From contig JAKSZT010054457.1 in NCBI GenBank assembly GCA_026826555.1, positions 9,029,198-9,093,197 on the forward strand: a DNA stretch of 64,000 nt, in the 5' to 3' direction. Source of the stretch: Tolypeutes matacus (Eukaryota; Chordata; Mammalia; Cingulata; Chlamyphoridae). Below, piece by piece: positions 46,189-59,336 of this stretch. A program made the position numbers and the translations under genes. The number at the start of each line of letters is the position of its first letter. The stretch's first letter is position 1. The notes beneath the pieces were generated by a model that was not told where the DNA came from, ran no database searches, and worked only from the letters and a program-made list of their open reading frames with translations.

Positions 46189-48231
46189 CCCACCAAGACA
46201 ATAACCCATGACCACTTCCACATAGTCATATGCACATCACCCAATCAACGACTTCCCACACCAGTGATCCTCCCCTGCCACAGTTGTGACCTCTCTGCAA
46301 TCCAAAATACTCCCCCTAAAAAAAGAAAAACAAATAAAAAATAATAAAATAAAATAATAATAATTTTATAATAGAATACAAAAATGAAGAAAATTCACTG
46401 TCTTTCACCACTATAAGATCTCTTATCTTTATGTAGAGTGACAATTTCTTCTGTATGTTCCAAAGTATCTTTTTTGCTTTATTTTCAAAAAAACTTTATT
46501 ACAGAAAAGTAACATAGAAAATACAGGAGATTTCCATATAACACAGCCTTTCCTGCTCTCCCACTTGCCTTATTAATGACATCTTAGGATAGGGTATATT
46601 TGTTAAAATTGATGTACAAAATTGAAGCATTTCTACAAACCATGGTCAATGATTTATATTGTGGTTTACATTTTGCACCATCTATTTTATAGGTTTTGAC
46701 AAAATGTATAATGACCTATATCCATCATTCCCACATCATGCAGAATAATTCCAGTGCCTTCAAAATATCCCATGTTCCATCTATTCTACTCTTCCCTTCC
46801 CCTCCCATCAGAACCTATGGTAACCACTAATTCTGAATTTTTGAAGATTAAGGTTCATAGTTACATGCAATAATAATAAGGGCTTGGCATATGGGTCCGT
46901 TTTATTTTATTAGGCCTTGCCTATGTTCTCTAGAGATTCTTGCCTCTCTTTTTGAGTACATAGCAGGACCCCCCAGAAAGGCAGTTTAATATTTTCTTGT
47001 TTATTTTTTGGGTCTCTAACCACTAAGATAACACAGTATGACAAGATGAACACATTCATGTCCTATAGAAGAATGCCCCCAGGTGTGCCCTATCCCACAT
47101 ATACCCCCATCCCTGATGCTTTGCACCAGTAACCCAGCCCTGCCATATTTTTCAAAAGAAATCCCTATCATTGTAGTTTTAACCACAGACCTACAAATAC
47201 CCAGAGTTCACCTGTTCCTTCCTCCAGCCCTCCCCCTACTTCCACTGATAGTCAAACCTAACCCCCCAACCTACTCCCTCTCAAATTCCAATACTGTCAA
47301 ATCCAATCACATCACTACACAGCTATCATCCCTCTCCACTGCCTAACCACCCCCTTCCACCTTATCATATATTTTGCCCATATTGAGCATTGAGTCACCA
47401 CACTCCCTTACTGTCTCCTGTAAACCTATATTCCAGACTCTAGCTCTGTGAGTCTGCTTAATTTGCTTAAGTCATACCAGTGAGAATACGTAATATTTGT
47501 TCTTAAGTGACTGGCTTATATTACTCAATCTAAGGTTTTCAAGAGTCATCCATGCTGTCATGTATGTTAATACTGCATTCCTTCTTTGAGATGAATAATA
47601 TTCTGTAGTGTGTGTAAACCAAATATTTTTGCTTATCCATTCACCTGTTGATGAACACTTGGGCTTCTTCCAAATTTGGGCAATAGAACATAATATTGCT
47701 ATGAACATTAATGTGCATATATCTGTTCATTTACCTGTTTTCAATTTTTCTGGGTATATACCCAGCAGTGAGATTGCTGAATCAAAGAGTATCTCTGTAA
47801 TTGGCTTTCTGAGGAACAGCCAAAGTGTACTCCACAAAGGCTGCACCATTTTACATTCCCACCAGAAGTGGATAAGTGTTCCCTTTCCTACACATTCTCT
47901 CCAACACTTGGCCCTTATCAGATAAATGGTTACCAAATATTTTATCCCATTGAGTAGGCTGCTTTTTTCAATTTCTTGACAAACTCCTTTGAAGTGCAAA
48001 AGTTTTTTTTAAATTATTTTTTATTTTGAGGAGGTCCCATATATCTATTTTTCATTTTGTTTCTTGAGCATTGGGTGTAAAGTTCATCAAACTATTTCAT
48101 ACTACAAGACCTTGTAGATGTTTCCCTTCATTATATTCTAGGAGTTTTATGGTCTGGTTTCTTATATTTAGATCTTTGATGCATCTTGGGTTAATTTTTG
48201 TTTAGGGCATGAGATGATGATCTTCCCTCAA

Positions 48232-48452
48232 TCTTTTTTTTTTTTTTTTTTTATGGGTAAAAATAAAAATTCTCACAATACATACAAACATTTACAATAT
48301 GATATATAAATATATATGCATATATGTGTATTTGCTTACAAAAATGTTATTTATATATATATATACATATATTTTAAGAGGTGCTTAGATTACCCAAAAT
48401 ATTACACGGAACCCACTGGGATTCCCATGTTCCCCACCTCCCACACCTCCCT
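48232..48452 (-). mobile_element. Short L1 3'-end insertion in old ORF2
   Basis: A T-run at 48,235-48,254, then atgggtaaaaataaaaattc, the TA-rich tail, aggtgcttagattacccaaa and cacggaacccactgggattc are followed by the ccccacctcccacacctccc block. The L1 ORF2 antisense text resumes at tttggatattgatatccagt, which is continuous in the other copy at 36,859-36,880. It has no inverted part. Only a few bases of duplicated target can be argued. Confidence 0.82.
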
Positions 48453-49370
48453 TTGGATATTGATATCCAGTTCTCCCAGAACAATATTTTGAAGAGGTAA
48501 CTATTTCCCAGTTGAGTGGATTTGCTGGCCTGATAGAATACCACTTTACCTTAGATGTGAAGATCTATATCATAAATCTCAATTCAGTTCCATCAGTCAG
48601 TATGTCTATCCTTGTGCCAATACCATGCAGTTTTGACCTCTGTAGTTTTGTAGTATGCAGTAAAGTCGGTTGTGTGATCCCTCCAACTTTGTTTTTCTTT
48701 TTCAATATATTTTTGGCCATTTGGGTTCCTTTGCCCTTTTAAATAAATTCCATAGTTAGTTTTTCCAATTCAGTAAAAAATGCTACTGAAATTTTTATAG
48801 AGATTGTGTTAAATCTGTAAATCAATTTGCAGAGGACAGATATCTTAATAATGTTTAGTTTTCTAATCCGTGAACATGGAATGTTCTTCCATTTATTTAT
48901 GTCATTTGTTTCCCTTTAACAATGTTGTATAGTTTTCTGTGTACATCTTAATATCTTTATTTTAGTTTATTCTTAAATATTTGATTCTTTTCATTGCTAT
49001 TTTAAATGGAAATTTTTCTTGATTTCTTCCCCAAATTGCTTATTATTGAAGTACAGAAATATTACTGATTTTTCTGTGTTGATCTTATATCCTGCCAGTT
49101 TATTGAACTCGTTTATCAGCTCTAGAAGCTCTGTTGTAGATTTTTCAGGGCTTTCTATGTATAAGATCGTGTCAGCTGAAAACAGTGACATTTTTACTTT
49201 TTCCTTTCAAATTTGGATGCCTTTTATTTTTTTCTTTCCTAACTGCTTGTGCATGTACTTCTAACACAATGTTATATAAGAGTGGTGACAGTGGGTATTC
49301 TTGTCTTTTTACAGATCTTAGAGGTAAAGCCTTTAGAATTTCACTATTTAATGTGATGTTAACTGTGGTT

Positions 49371-49403
<33 letters not shown>

Positions 49404-51029
49404 CATTTATCATGTTGAGTAAGTTTCTTTCTATTTTTATCTTTTGAAGTGTTTTATCACTAAAGTGTCCTGTATTTTGTCAAATGCTTCTCTGCATCAT
49501 TAGAGATGATCATGTGATTTTTTCTTTTGATCTGTTTATGGCATGTTTGACATAGATTGATTTTCTTATGTTAAACCATCCTTGTATATTAGGATGAAAA
49601 CCACTTTATCATAGCATATAAGCTCTTCGAGTTAGGTCATGTTTCCTCCACTTCTACTTTTTGGAAGAGTTTAAATAAGATGGGTCTTAGTTGTTTCTGG
49701 AATGATTGGTAGAATTTACCTGTTAAGGCATCTGGTCCTGGGCTTTTCTTATTTTGGAGTTTTTTGATGACTAATTCAATTTCATTCCTGTGATTGTTCT
49801 GCTGTGTTTATCAATTTCTTCTTTCATCAATGCATGCTGCTTGTGTGTTTCTAGAAATTTGTCCATTTCACCTAAGTTATCCATCTTGATGGCACAATTT
49901 TGCACTGTATCCTCTTAGGATATTTTTTATTTCTGTGGGAACAGTGGTGAAATATCTTACTCATTTTTTATTTTATGTATTTGCATCTTCTCGATTTTTT
50001 CTTTGTTCAGCTGTGTTTGTCAATTTTATGAATCTTCTCAAATAACCAGCTTTTGTTTTTCCCATTTTTTCTAGTGGTTTTTTTTTTTTTTTTTATTCTC
50101 AATTTCATTTAGTTCTGTTCTAATTCCATCTTCATGGAACTCCTTTTCATCAATTTTTATATGAGACAAGATCATTTAGAAAACTTTAATTATTTCCTTT
50201 CCCACTGAATCAGAATCTACCCATTCACTTCTTAGACCAGTGTGTCACAGGTAACACCTTGGAAAATGTGTCAGCTCTGCAGATGTTCAGCATCCTTGCC
50301 ACCTTGGTACCAAGCCTTGCTGTTGCAGCTGCCTCTCTTGCTTCCACAATTACGACGTCATCACCTATGCTATAATTTTTCTTTTGTGTTCGTTCTGTGC
50401 GATGCTGTCACATTTGATTCTGTGCCCATATATTTTCCTACTGCTTTGACACTAGCTACATGTGCTCCTCTTCTTTTTCAAGTAGTTATGGAGATGCTTG
50501 CTATCTTGCAAAAAAAAAAACACACAACAATTTTCCCTCAAATGAAAATTGTCTCATTCATTCCTTTATTAAGTCAACAGCTATTTACTGAAGGATGAAT
50601 ATGTGTGTGGAAATGTGCTAACTATTGCACGTATGAATGAATAGAAAGACTAAATCCCTTTCCTAGGAATTTAAATTTGACTTGGGAAAATAGAAAAAAA
50701 AATATAATAGAACTATAAAATATTTTAGATTGTGGTTAGTGCCAAGGAGAATAAATAAGCCAAACAGGGAGACAGGATGAAAAATGTGTGATTGAATGTC
50801 AACTAAGAAATGCCTAACAAGAAGAGAATATTGGCATAAAGATCTGACAAAAGACAAGAGTGAGCTAGGGAGCATTCTGGGAAGAATGTATCACAAGCAC
50901 AAGGAACCTATCATTGTTAAAAGCCTCAGGCAGCAGGTCATCTAGTTTTGGGGGTTGAGCCTACCCCCAGAAAATAAATGTTCAAATACTAACACACAGA
51001 CTTGTGATTGTGACTTTATTAAAAAAAAT

Positions 51030-54000
51030 AGGGGTACTTCCAGGACGATGATGTTGGAGTAGCGAGGCAGGCTCAACTCTCTCACAAAAACAGTGGGAGA
51101 TGGGCAAATAGATATCCAAGGGAGCGGCTTTGGAGATCTGCAGACAAGGGGAGGGCTGCACATCATCCAGGAGGGAGAGGGACAGATAGACAAAGACATC
51201 AAATGAAAACCATAAGTTCCTCACCCCTGCAGCTGGGAATGGCACACATTCCCCACCCTCAAGGAAAATAACCTCAGTAAGATACCTGGCTCACTGCAGT
51301 CAATTGAGAGTGTTTCAGTAAGACCCTGGGTTCACTGCAGCCAACTGGAAGGAAGAGGGTTCTGGCATAAGACAGAGAGTGATATCTCTTCAGTGAGTTT
51401 GGCCAGCTGAATATGGTTAGTTTCTCAGATGTAGCCAGCTTAGCAATAGGAGGTTGAAAGAGAACCATCCATGGTGGAGTTGAAGGGCAAACAGGTGAGG
51501 GACTAGCACCCAGAAAAATCAGATAGACAGAAGTATAAGAGGGAGTGGAGATAGGGCAAGTAGAACAGAGGGACAAAAAACCCTAACGAAAACTGAAGCT
51601 GCCCCAGGGATAGGGGAAAGGGTATTGTATCAGGCAAGCTGTAACACTCACCTTCCCTGGGAGACAGAGGAACCAGGTCATTGAAGGGTTGAAATGACAG
51701 GCACCTAACAGTCTTGGAGAGAAGGAAGCCAGGAGATATAACTGGCAAAATGTTAGAAACCCAAATTCCCTGCAAGGGATATAGGGCAGGAAGAGACAAA
51801 TAAGCTTTCAGAAGTGTACCTAACCTGTGAAGAGGGTGTAGCTCCATGGATGAATACCTTCTTCATGTATGCTAGGTCCCTGGTTTGATCCCTTGAATTG
51901 CCTAAGGCAAAGGATCTAGAGAGTTATCCAGCTGGCACTTTGTGACAGAGAACTTACAGACCGAGATTTTTCTTTACTTTAGGTATTTTGAACTGTTATT
52001 TTATATATTTTTTAAAAATTATTATTATTATCATTTAATTCTTTATTTTATACTCTAAAACAGGGTACCTCACTTGTGGAGAGCAGGTTGCAGGGTGATT
52101 GACTTCTAAGCACTGGCAGTCTGAGACAGTTCCAGGTGGCTTAAGAGGGAACTCTTTTTAACTTTTACTTTTTAAAATTTACTTGTATTTTTCCTGGGGT
52201 TGTGTTGTTGTTGTTGTTTTTCTATTTCTTTGTTTCCTTTTTTTCATTTCCTTCTTTTTTCTCCTTAGTTTCTTTATTTCTTTTCTTTCTTTCATTTTTC
52301 CCACTTCATTTGTTTTACTTACATTCCACCTTCTCTTAATTGGTCTTCAATTTTTTTTTTCTCTCTACTCTTTTCATCCTTCTGGTCTTTATTTTATTCT
52401 AATTTTCTTCTTGTTTCATTTTCTTTTATGCCACATTTTTATTCTTATTTCTTTGTACTTTTTATGATTTTTCACTCTGATTACTTATTCTCCCCATGGA
52501 TCTTTTGTGGTTCTTTCTATCTTATTATTATTATTATTACTATTATTCCTTTATGCTCTTCTATCTTTCATTTTCTATGGTAACAATATTTTTTTCAGGG
52601 AAACAGACAACTACAAATATACAATAGTGGAACTAAGTATCAAAGAGGAACTTTAACACAAAATAAAGGAAAATAAAACCCTAGAGTAAAAAGAGAAGCT
52701 AACCATCTGAATAAGCCCATCAAGAGAAACAGATATCTAGACACCAGCTAAAAACTACAAGCCATAGTAAGAAACAGGAAGACATGGCCCAGTATAATGA
52801 ACAAACTGAAAAACAAGAGGAGATGCAGAATGTGGAACAACTAATCAAGAAGATCCAAACAAATAACATGAATTGGCTTAATGAAGTGAAGGAACAGAAT
52901 AAGATTTTAATAAGACCCTGGAAGAACATACTGAGGAAATCATGAACATGCATAAAAAGATAACAGATGAGTGGCACAATGCAAGAAATAAAAAAAATGT
53001 GTTGTAAGCACATAATAGTAGATTTAAACAGGCAGAGGAAAGAATTAGTGACATTGAAGGTAGTATATCTGAAATCTGAAATCAGATCAATAGGAGAACA
53101 GGTAGATAAAAATAAAAATTTAGCAGGGCTCAGAGAATGGAATGACAACATGAAATGCAGAAACATTGGCATTATACGCATCCCAGAGGGAGAAGTGAAG
53201 GGAAAGGGGGCAGAAGGAGTGTGGGAGGAAATAATGGCTGAAAATTTCCCAACTTATTTGAGGGACATGGATGTACATGTCCAGGAAACACAGCACACTC
53301 TAAAAAATATTAATCCTAACAGGTTTACCCCGAGACATATACTTATCAGATTGTCAAATGCTCAAGACAAAGAGAGAATACTGAAAGCAGGAAGAGAAAA
53401 AACATCAATCATATTAAGGGAAACTCAATAAGATTAAGCACTGATTTTTCATCTGAAACCATGGAGGCAAGAAGACAGTGGTATGACATAGTTAAGGTGC
53501 TCAAAGGAAAAACAAAACTGTCAGCCAAGAATTCTGTATCCAGCAAAGCTGGCATTCAAAAATGGAGTAGAGTTCAAAATACTTACATATAAACAGAAAT
53601 AAGAGAGTTAGTCAACAAGAAACCTGACGTCCAAGAAATCCTAAAGAGAGTTCTGCAGTTTGAAAGGGAAAAAAAAAGAAGAGAAGTGAGATGGTTATAG
53701 GGGATTATAGAAAGGAATATATTTTTAAGAATAACTAAAAGGATAAAAAAGAAATAAAAACATAATATGACATATAATTCAAGCATGCAAGGAGGTTGTA
53801 AGTGAATGGTTGCAAAGTGATTTTACATGCAAACAATAACCATAAAAGGACAGGAGTAAGAATACTAATATTGGACAAAATATAGTTTAATAACAAAGCT
53901 ATTACTAGAGAAGAAGTACACTACATATTTATAAAAGGATAATCTATGAAGAAGAACGAGCAATCATAAACATTTATGCATCAAACCAAGTTGCCTCAAA

Positions 54001-55260
54001 ATACATGAAGCAAACACTGGAAAAAGTAAGTGGAGAAATAAATACCTTTACAATTATCATGGGGGACTTTAATACACCATTATCACTATTAGAACATCTT
54101 TAAAGAGGATCAATAAAGAAACAGACTTTGAATGACACATTAGAGGAACTATGCTGAATAGATATATACAGAACATTACATCCAAATATAGCAGGGTATG
54201 TACTTCACATGTGCACATGGATCATTCTCCAGGATAGATGACATGCTAAGTCACAGAACAAGTCTCAACAAATGCAGAAATATTGAAATTACATGAAGAA
54301 ATTTATCTGACCAGAACAGAATGAAGATGGAAATTAATAAGGAGCAGAGAACCAGAGCAGACACAAAGATAAGTAAATTAAACAACACACATTTAGACAG
54401 TCAGTGGGTCAAGGAGGAAATTGCAAAAGAAATCACTAACTACCTTGAAACAAATGAAAACACAATGTATCAACACCTATAAGATGCATCAAAACCAGTG
54501 ATGAGAGGGAAATTTATAGCCATAGATGCTTATATTAAATATTAAAAATAGTTTAAATTGAAGAACTAATAGCAAATTAAGTGGAGGCAGGAAAAAGAAA
54601 AACTAAAGTCAAGGCAAGCAGAAAGAAGAAAATAACAAATATTAGAGCTGAATTAAATGATATTGAGAATAAAAAAGCATGAGAAAAATTTAAGAAAACC
54701 AAAAGCTGGTTCTTTGAGAAGATTCATAAAAATTGACAAACCCTTAGCTAAAATAAAAATGAAAAAAAAAGAGAAAAGTTGCAAATATAAAAATAAAAAA
54801 CAAGGGAGTGGATATCACTACTGATCCTACAGAAATAAAAAGAATCACAAGAGGATACTTTGAATAATTATATGCCAACAAGATGAATAACTTAGATGAA
54901 ATAGACAAATTTCTAGAAACACACAACCTTCCTACTTTGACAAAAGAAGAAATTGATGAATTCAACAGACCAATCACAAGTAACAAGTTTGAATAAGTCA
55001 TCAAAAACCTCCCAATTAAGAAAGACCCAGGAACAGATAGTTTTACAAGTGAATTCTACTAATCTTTCCAGAAAGAACTAAAACCAAGCCTGCTTTAACT
55101 TTTCTAAAAAATAGAGGTTGAGGAAACATTGCCTAACACATTATATGTTGACAACACCACCTTAATACCATAGCCACATAAAGACACCACAAAAAAAGAA
55201 AACTACAGACCAATCTCTCTAATGAAGCTGGATACTAAAATCATCAACAAAATATGCAAG
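51030..55260 (+). mobile_element. Plus-strand L1 with 5'UTR, decayed ORF1 and ORF2 lacking most of RT
   Basis: The 5'UTR begins near ggggtacttccaggacgatg (51,032) and is A/G-rich to about 51,850. Next is a 400-bp pyrimidine-rich tract (52,140-52,570). ORF1 remnants run from 52,786 (atggcccagtataatgaaca) to 53,660. The longest piece, 52,967-53,431, reads IIRIPEGEVKGKGAEGVWEE and PRHILIRLSNAQDKERILKA, the RRM. ORF2 endonuclease remnants run 53,830-54,500 and the linker to the start of RT ends at about 55,260 (actacagaccaatctctcta). The RT core and C-terminal region are absent. Many stops and frameshifts. It is clearly older than the copy at 35-42 kb. Confidence 0.8.
51834..51906 (+). repeat. 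Possible tRNA-like SINE unit within the L1 5'UTR
   Basis: gtgtagctccatggatgaat, then gctaggtccctggtttgatc, resembles the A-box/B-box layout (B box ggtttgatccc) of the SINE monomers elsewhere in the window. There is no A-tail or target duplication, so it may be a degraded SINE or a chance match. Confidence 0.35.
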
Positions 55261-55261
55261 A

Positions 55262-55725
55262 TTGAAGAATGAACAAACATAAAGGGGAAATGCAACTATG
55301 GACAAAGTAGAATTATTATTATTCTAGGAATGAAAGAACTTGCAATATTGATACAAAGGCAGTGACCAACAGAGATTTTGAGGAGAGAGAGAGGGAAACA
55401 TTGGTGTAACATGAGATATTTTTTGAACATTCAATTGTTCTACATGATATTGCAAGGATGGACTCAGGCCTTTATGCATTCTGTCAAAACCTATAAAATT
55501 GTGCATTGCCAAGTGTAAACTATAATGTAAACTATAGACCACGGCTAGTAGCAATGCTTCAATATGTGTCCATCAATTGTAACAAATTAACATCCTAATA
55601 TAAGATGTTCTTTATAGGGGAATATGTGACAGGTGAGGGGGTGGGGTATATGGGAATCCCCTATATTTTCTATGTAAGTTTTCTGTAATCTAAAGCTTCT
55701 TTGAAAACCAAATGGAAAAAAGTAA
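55262..55725 (+). mobile_element. L1 3'-end segment joined directly to the truncated ORF2
   Basis: gaatgaaagaacttgcaata, gattttgaggagagagagag, gcattctgtcaaaacctata and gggaatcccctatattttct match the reverse complement of 44,330-43,980 and end with gtaatctaaagcttctttga. It directly follows the ORF2 remnant. Either the L1 lost about 2.5 kb between RT and the 3' end, or this is a separate 5'-truncated copy inserted there. Confidence 0.7.
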
Positions 55726-55734
55726 GACACTGGG

Positions 55735-56485
55735 AAGACATACAGAAGAAAATGTCACTGTACATAAAAGATAACAGACCTTATGGCTAACAAAAGAAAC
55801 AATGAAAACTTTTTTTTCTTTTGTATTTTATTAGCTTTTTAATATTTTTTAAAAATTATTTTTATTGTTTTTATTTATTATTATTTTTTGGCTTTATTTT
55901 TGAGGAGATTGTGGAATGCAGAATGATCACAACTGTGGCAGAGGAGGATCATTGGCATGAGGGGAGCTGTGGTGAGGGGTGCACCTGGGGCATGCCTCTA
56001 TGACTTATGAATGTGTTCAAATTGTCATGAGGGGTTGTCTCAGTGGGTGGAGACAACAAAATAACTAAAAGAAGAATGTTCAACTCCCATCCTGGGGACT
56101 CCTCCTGCTACATTCTCTAGCAGAGTGGCCAGAATCCCTGGAGTACTTGAGTAGTGCCTAGCAAAGGAGGACAGAACAATACACTAGATATTGATTCTTA
56201 TGCTTATGAACCTCATCCTTGTGAAATTGAAACTTAGCCTAGTATTATATGTTGCCTAAAAGTTAACCCCTGAAAGCCTCCTTGTTTCTCAAATATGGCC
56301 TCTCTCTAAGCCAAACTCAGCATGTAAACTCACTGCCATCCCCCACCATGGGACATGACTTCTGGGTTGAGCCTTCTTGGCACTGACGGATTGTATCTAT
56401 ACCTGACTGAAGGATACCTTGCCTACTATGCACAACCACCCTGTAATTGAAGTGGCAGAGTGCAGCCAAACTGCCACAGCAGCCC
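55735..56485 (+). mobile_element. L1 3'UTR middle part
   Basis: catacagaagaaaatgtcac, then gtacataaaagataacagac, is the reverse complement of 46,400-46,450. 55,905-56,485 is the reverse complement of the 12,950-13,440 / 45,270-45,620 region (ggctaagtttcaatttcac antisense, ccatgggacatgacttctgg). It is probably the 3'UTR of the L1 at 51.0 kb, separated from it by 55,262-55,725. From 56,486 to 57,350 I see no gene or named repeat. Confidence 0.65.
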
Positions 56486-57349
56486 CTGACTTTATGGCCT
56501 CTTTTAAATTACATGTTAATCATATCATTTTTGTCGTTGATTCCTCCCTATCTCCCTGCTAGCAATTTTTCTTTGTTTTAATAAAAGGAAAGTTCTTTTA
56601 TTTCCCTCTGTCAAAAGGAAATTCCTCCAGTCTTCCAGTCATCAGTATTGCATCTATGATGGTCATCTGTCTGGTTTTAACATAATATATAAGTTGCCAA
56701 ATTACTTACACAAGTACCAGTTATCGAAACCTAACAAATTTAGCCACACCTTTGCTGTGCCTTCAGTTTTAAAGGAGGACCTAGTTGAGGTTGGACTGTA
56801 CACTCACATTTCTGCTAGAGTCTCAGCAATATCCCATGAGAAGTTACTCAGAACATAACTGTCAAGTAATTTGGCCAGGATCTTAAGAAAACTGTGACTT
56901 TTAGGGAAGAAGAGGTAGAAGAATATATTCCTCATTATTTTTCTAAGACAACAAACTATGGTATCTTCAAGAAATATAATGTCATCATCAATTTCTTATC
57001 ATCTCTAGATTTAGATAGTCTCATCTACACAAAACCAGAGAAATCATGTTATCCATCAAACTCAATCAACTTAAGAATTTTCTCAAAATATCTCAGGACA
57101 GAACTACAGAGAAATCCAGCCTTTTATATGTATTTCAAGGAAATTTTTCTTATTTAATAAGAAGAAATTAGAAATACCATGATTTCATCAAATTTTTATT
57201 CTACAAAAATATGTTTGACAATTTCTAAAGTTTATTTTTTAACATATTCAATATTTTCCAGTGTGGTCCAAAAAAACGTATAATTTGTGTAAGACTTAGT
57301 GAGAAACATACTATTCTAACAAGACAGAATTTGTGTGTGTGTGTTTTAA

Positions 57350-57480
57350 AAGCAATTTTATTGAGGTATATTCACATATGATGCAAACCATCTAAAATGT
57401 ACTTTTGGTTTTATCACAGAGTTGTACATTCATCACTGCAATCAATTTTAGAGCATTTTCATTAATCAAAAACACTTGTC
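57350..57480 (-). mobile_element. Old L1 3'-end fragment
   Basis: agcaattttattgaggtata, then gagttgtacattcatcactg, caatcaattttagagcattt and tcattaatc, match the segment at 15,055-15,205 and the familiar antisense end of old mammalian L1. The 66-codon plus ORF starting at 57,405 runs out of this repeat and is not called. 57,481-59,336 has no visible gene; 58,880-59,240 is rich in imperfect GATATA repeats. Confidence 0.65.
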
Positions 57481-59336
57481 CTTCCCCTACAGTACATAAC
57501 CTCTTATCTAATTACAGAAAAGCAGAATTTGAGTTTCACAGTGGTTCCTCTAACACAGATATGAAACTAATATCCAATGTATTTAGTGAAGACAGTTCAA
57601 ATTAGTGATGAAATATTAAATAAATGTTTGATTTTCAGATTATAAATTGAACAATTGTTTGAGGTTTAATGGTCCACTTAATTTTATGTATTTCATTTAA
57701 CAATCCAATGATGTTTTCATACAATGGGAATTATACTTGATTCTTTCATATCACATATAAACTTGCTATAGACAATAAAAAGCAAATATCAAATATGTGC
57801 AGTTATGACTTCATTCCATTGTTCATTATTGTATGGAATTTCCTACTTTGCCTTAATCTAAGTAGCAGATATTTGATCAAAATCATTATGTATAGCTCAG
57901 TAAAGTTGTAGAAGATATATATTGAGACATTGCTGAGATTTCAAAAATGCACTTGATTCCAGCCATGTTATCTCAAAGTGCTTATAACCTCTAGCTTTTA
58001 AAGCAAAGCTACATATGATAATGTTACATTTTAATTAATCTTTGAAAATGGCTAATAGATCAATGACAGTACAGAGGAGGAAAGAACAGTATGTCTTTCA
58101 GTAATATAAGATCATTTTACTAGTGATGCGATGGCTGCACTTAGTTTATAAAAAAAGACAGAATGTGATTAAGAGGAAGAGAAGATACTGAATGCTTTAG
58201 GGTGAATAGTAGGATATGCAACAAGCAAGTGTATATTGCCTGTTATAGTAGAACACAAAGAAATGTGATCACCAGACCGGGGGATATTTTTAGGAAGTAA
58301 TAGAAATGCACACAGTAGGGAACATTATGGAGAAAATATATATCATTGCTGACTTAAAATTGTGTATTACATAAGCAGTGGTCCAGAGGGAAACGTGAAT
58401 TTCTAGAGGTTGGAGGATGAGAAAATAAAGTGAGATTGTGAGTAACCAATGGTCAGGAATGAAAGCTCTTTATTCACACAGAGTGCAAGTGCTGAGCTTC
58501 AAGAAAGAGCAGGACTTAATTTTGGTAATTTTAATCTGAGTCACTAGGAAAATTTGATAAAATAACAAACTTACTGGTTTCCAAAGAGAAAATGCATCAT
58601 GGTAGAATATGGTATTTCAGTTTTGTAAATATTTAGGTTAGGATGATTGCAATACAGCAAATGAATTAGACATCTAAAATCAGAGACACAGAAAAGTATG
58701 TGTTGCACTTGGAGGGATAGGTGGAAACAAGAATGGATGTGGTCACAGGAAAAGTAGAAAAGAGGAGAATTACAGAATAAGTGCAATGTAAATATGAAGA
58801 AAAGAAAGAGTGCAATGATATACAAAGGAGACTCATGAGAATGAGCAGGTAGATAATTATGGTAAAGAAGAGGAATATCTGCAGATAGTTTGATATAAAA
58901 ATAAAATAAGCATATATAGATATAAGTGGTATAGATAATACAGATGCTAGAGATGACAGCTATGAAGATGGATATATTTATAGATATAGGTAGAGCTCTA
59001 GCTATGGATATGGATATAGATTACGTGGCCACAGGTTCAAATTTTCATAAGATAGGTCCAGTATATACCCTTTATCCCAGTGTAATATCTACTCAATGTT
59101 TTACTCTCAAAAATGTCTATATTTGGATAACAATTTTTATGATCCCAATGGATAGAGATATGCATAAATTTAGGTATATTTATGTGTGTTTGCACAATAG
59201 TGCATAAATCTCTGTGTATACATAAGTATGTCTATATTATACAGATATATATCTAGACAGAATTATTTTTCTATGAATTATTCCAATGCTTCCTAGGAAA
59301 ACAACGTAAGTAATGTGCTAATTAATTTTGTCAATG

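Larger units (their letters stand above)
43940..50150 (-). mobile_element. Older L1, 5'-truncated in ORF2, with about 3-kb 3'UTR and three nested insertions
   Basis: The minus-strand element starts in ORF2 at about 50,150 (equivalent to 38,670 of the fuller copy). It reads through the RT region (48,997-49,191, [20 protein letters not shown], with the FADD box changed to SADT) and the C-terminal end (47,472-47,999). ORF2 has an internal deletion near 47,905 that removes about 240 bp relative to 36,060-36,300. The 3'UTR runs from 47,470 to 43,940 and is colinear with 14,667-11,821. Inserted later: an L1 3' end at 48,232-48,450, a LTR at 45,633-46,188 and an L1 3' end at 44,955-45,205. No functional frame remains. 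A TA microsatellite lies at 49,377-49,403. Confidence 0.8.

Noticed and set aside
58880..59240. GATATA-rich stretch as a functional satellite
   Set aside because: The units are imperfect and short, consistent with simple AT-rich sequence.
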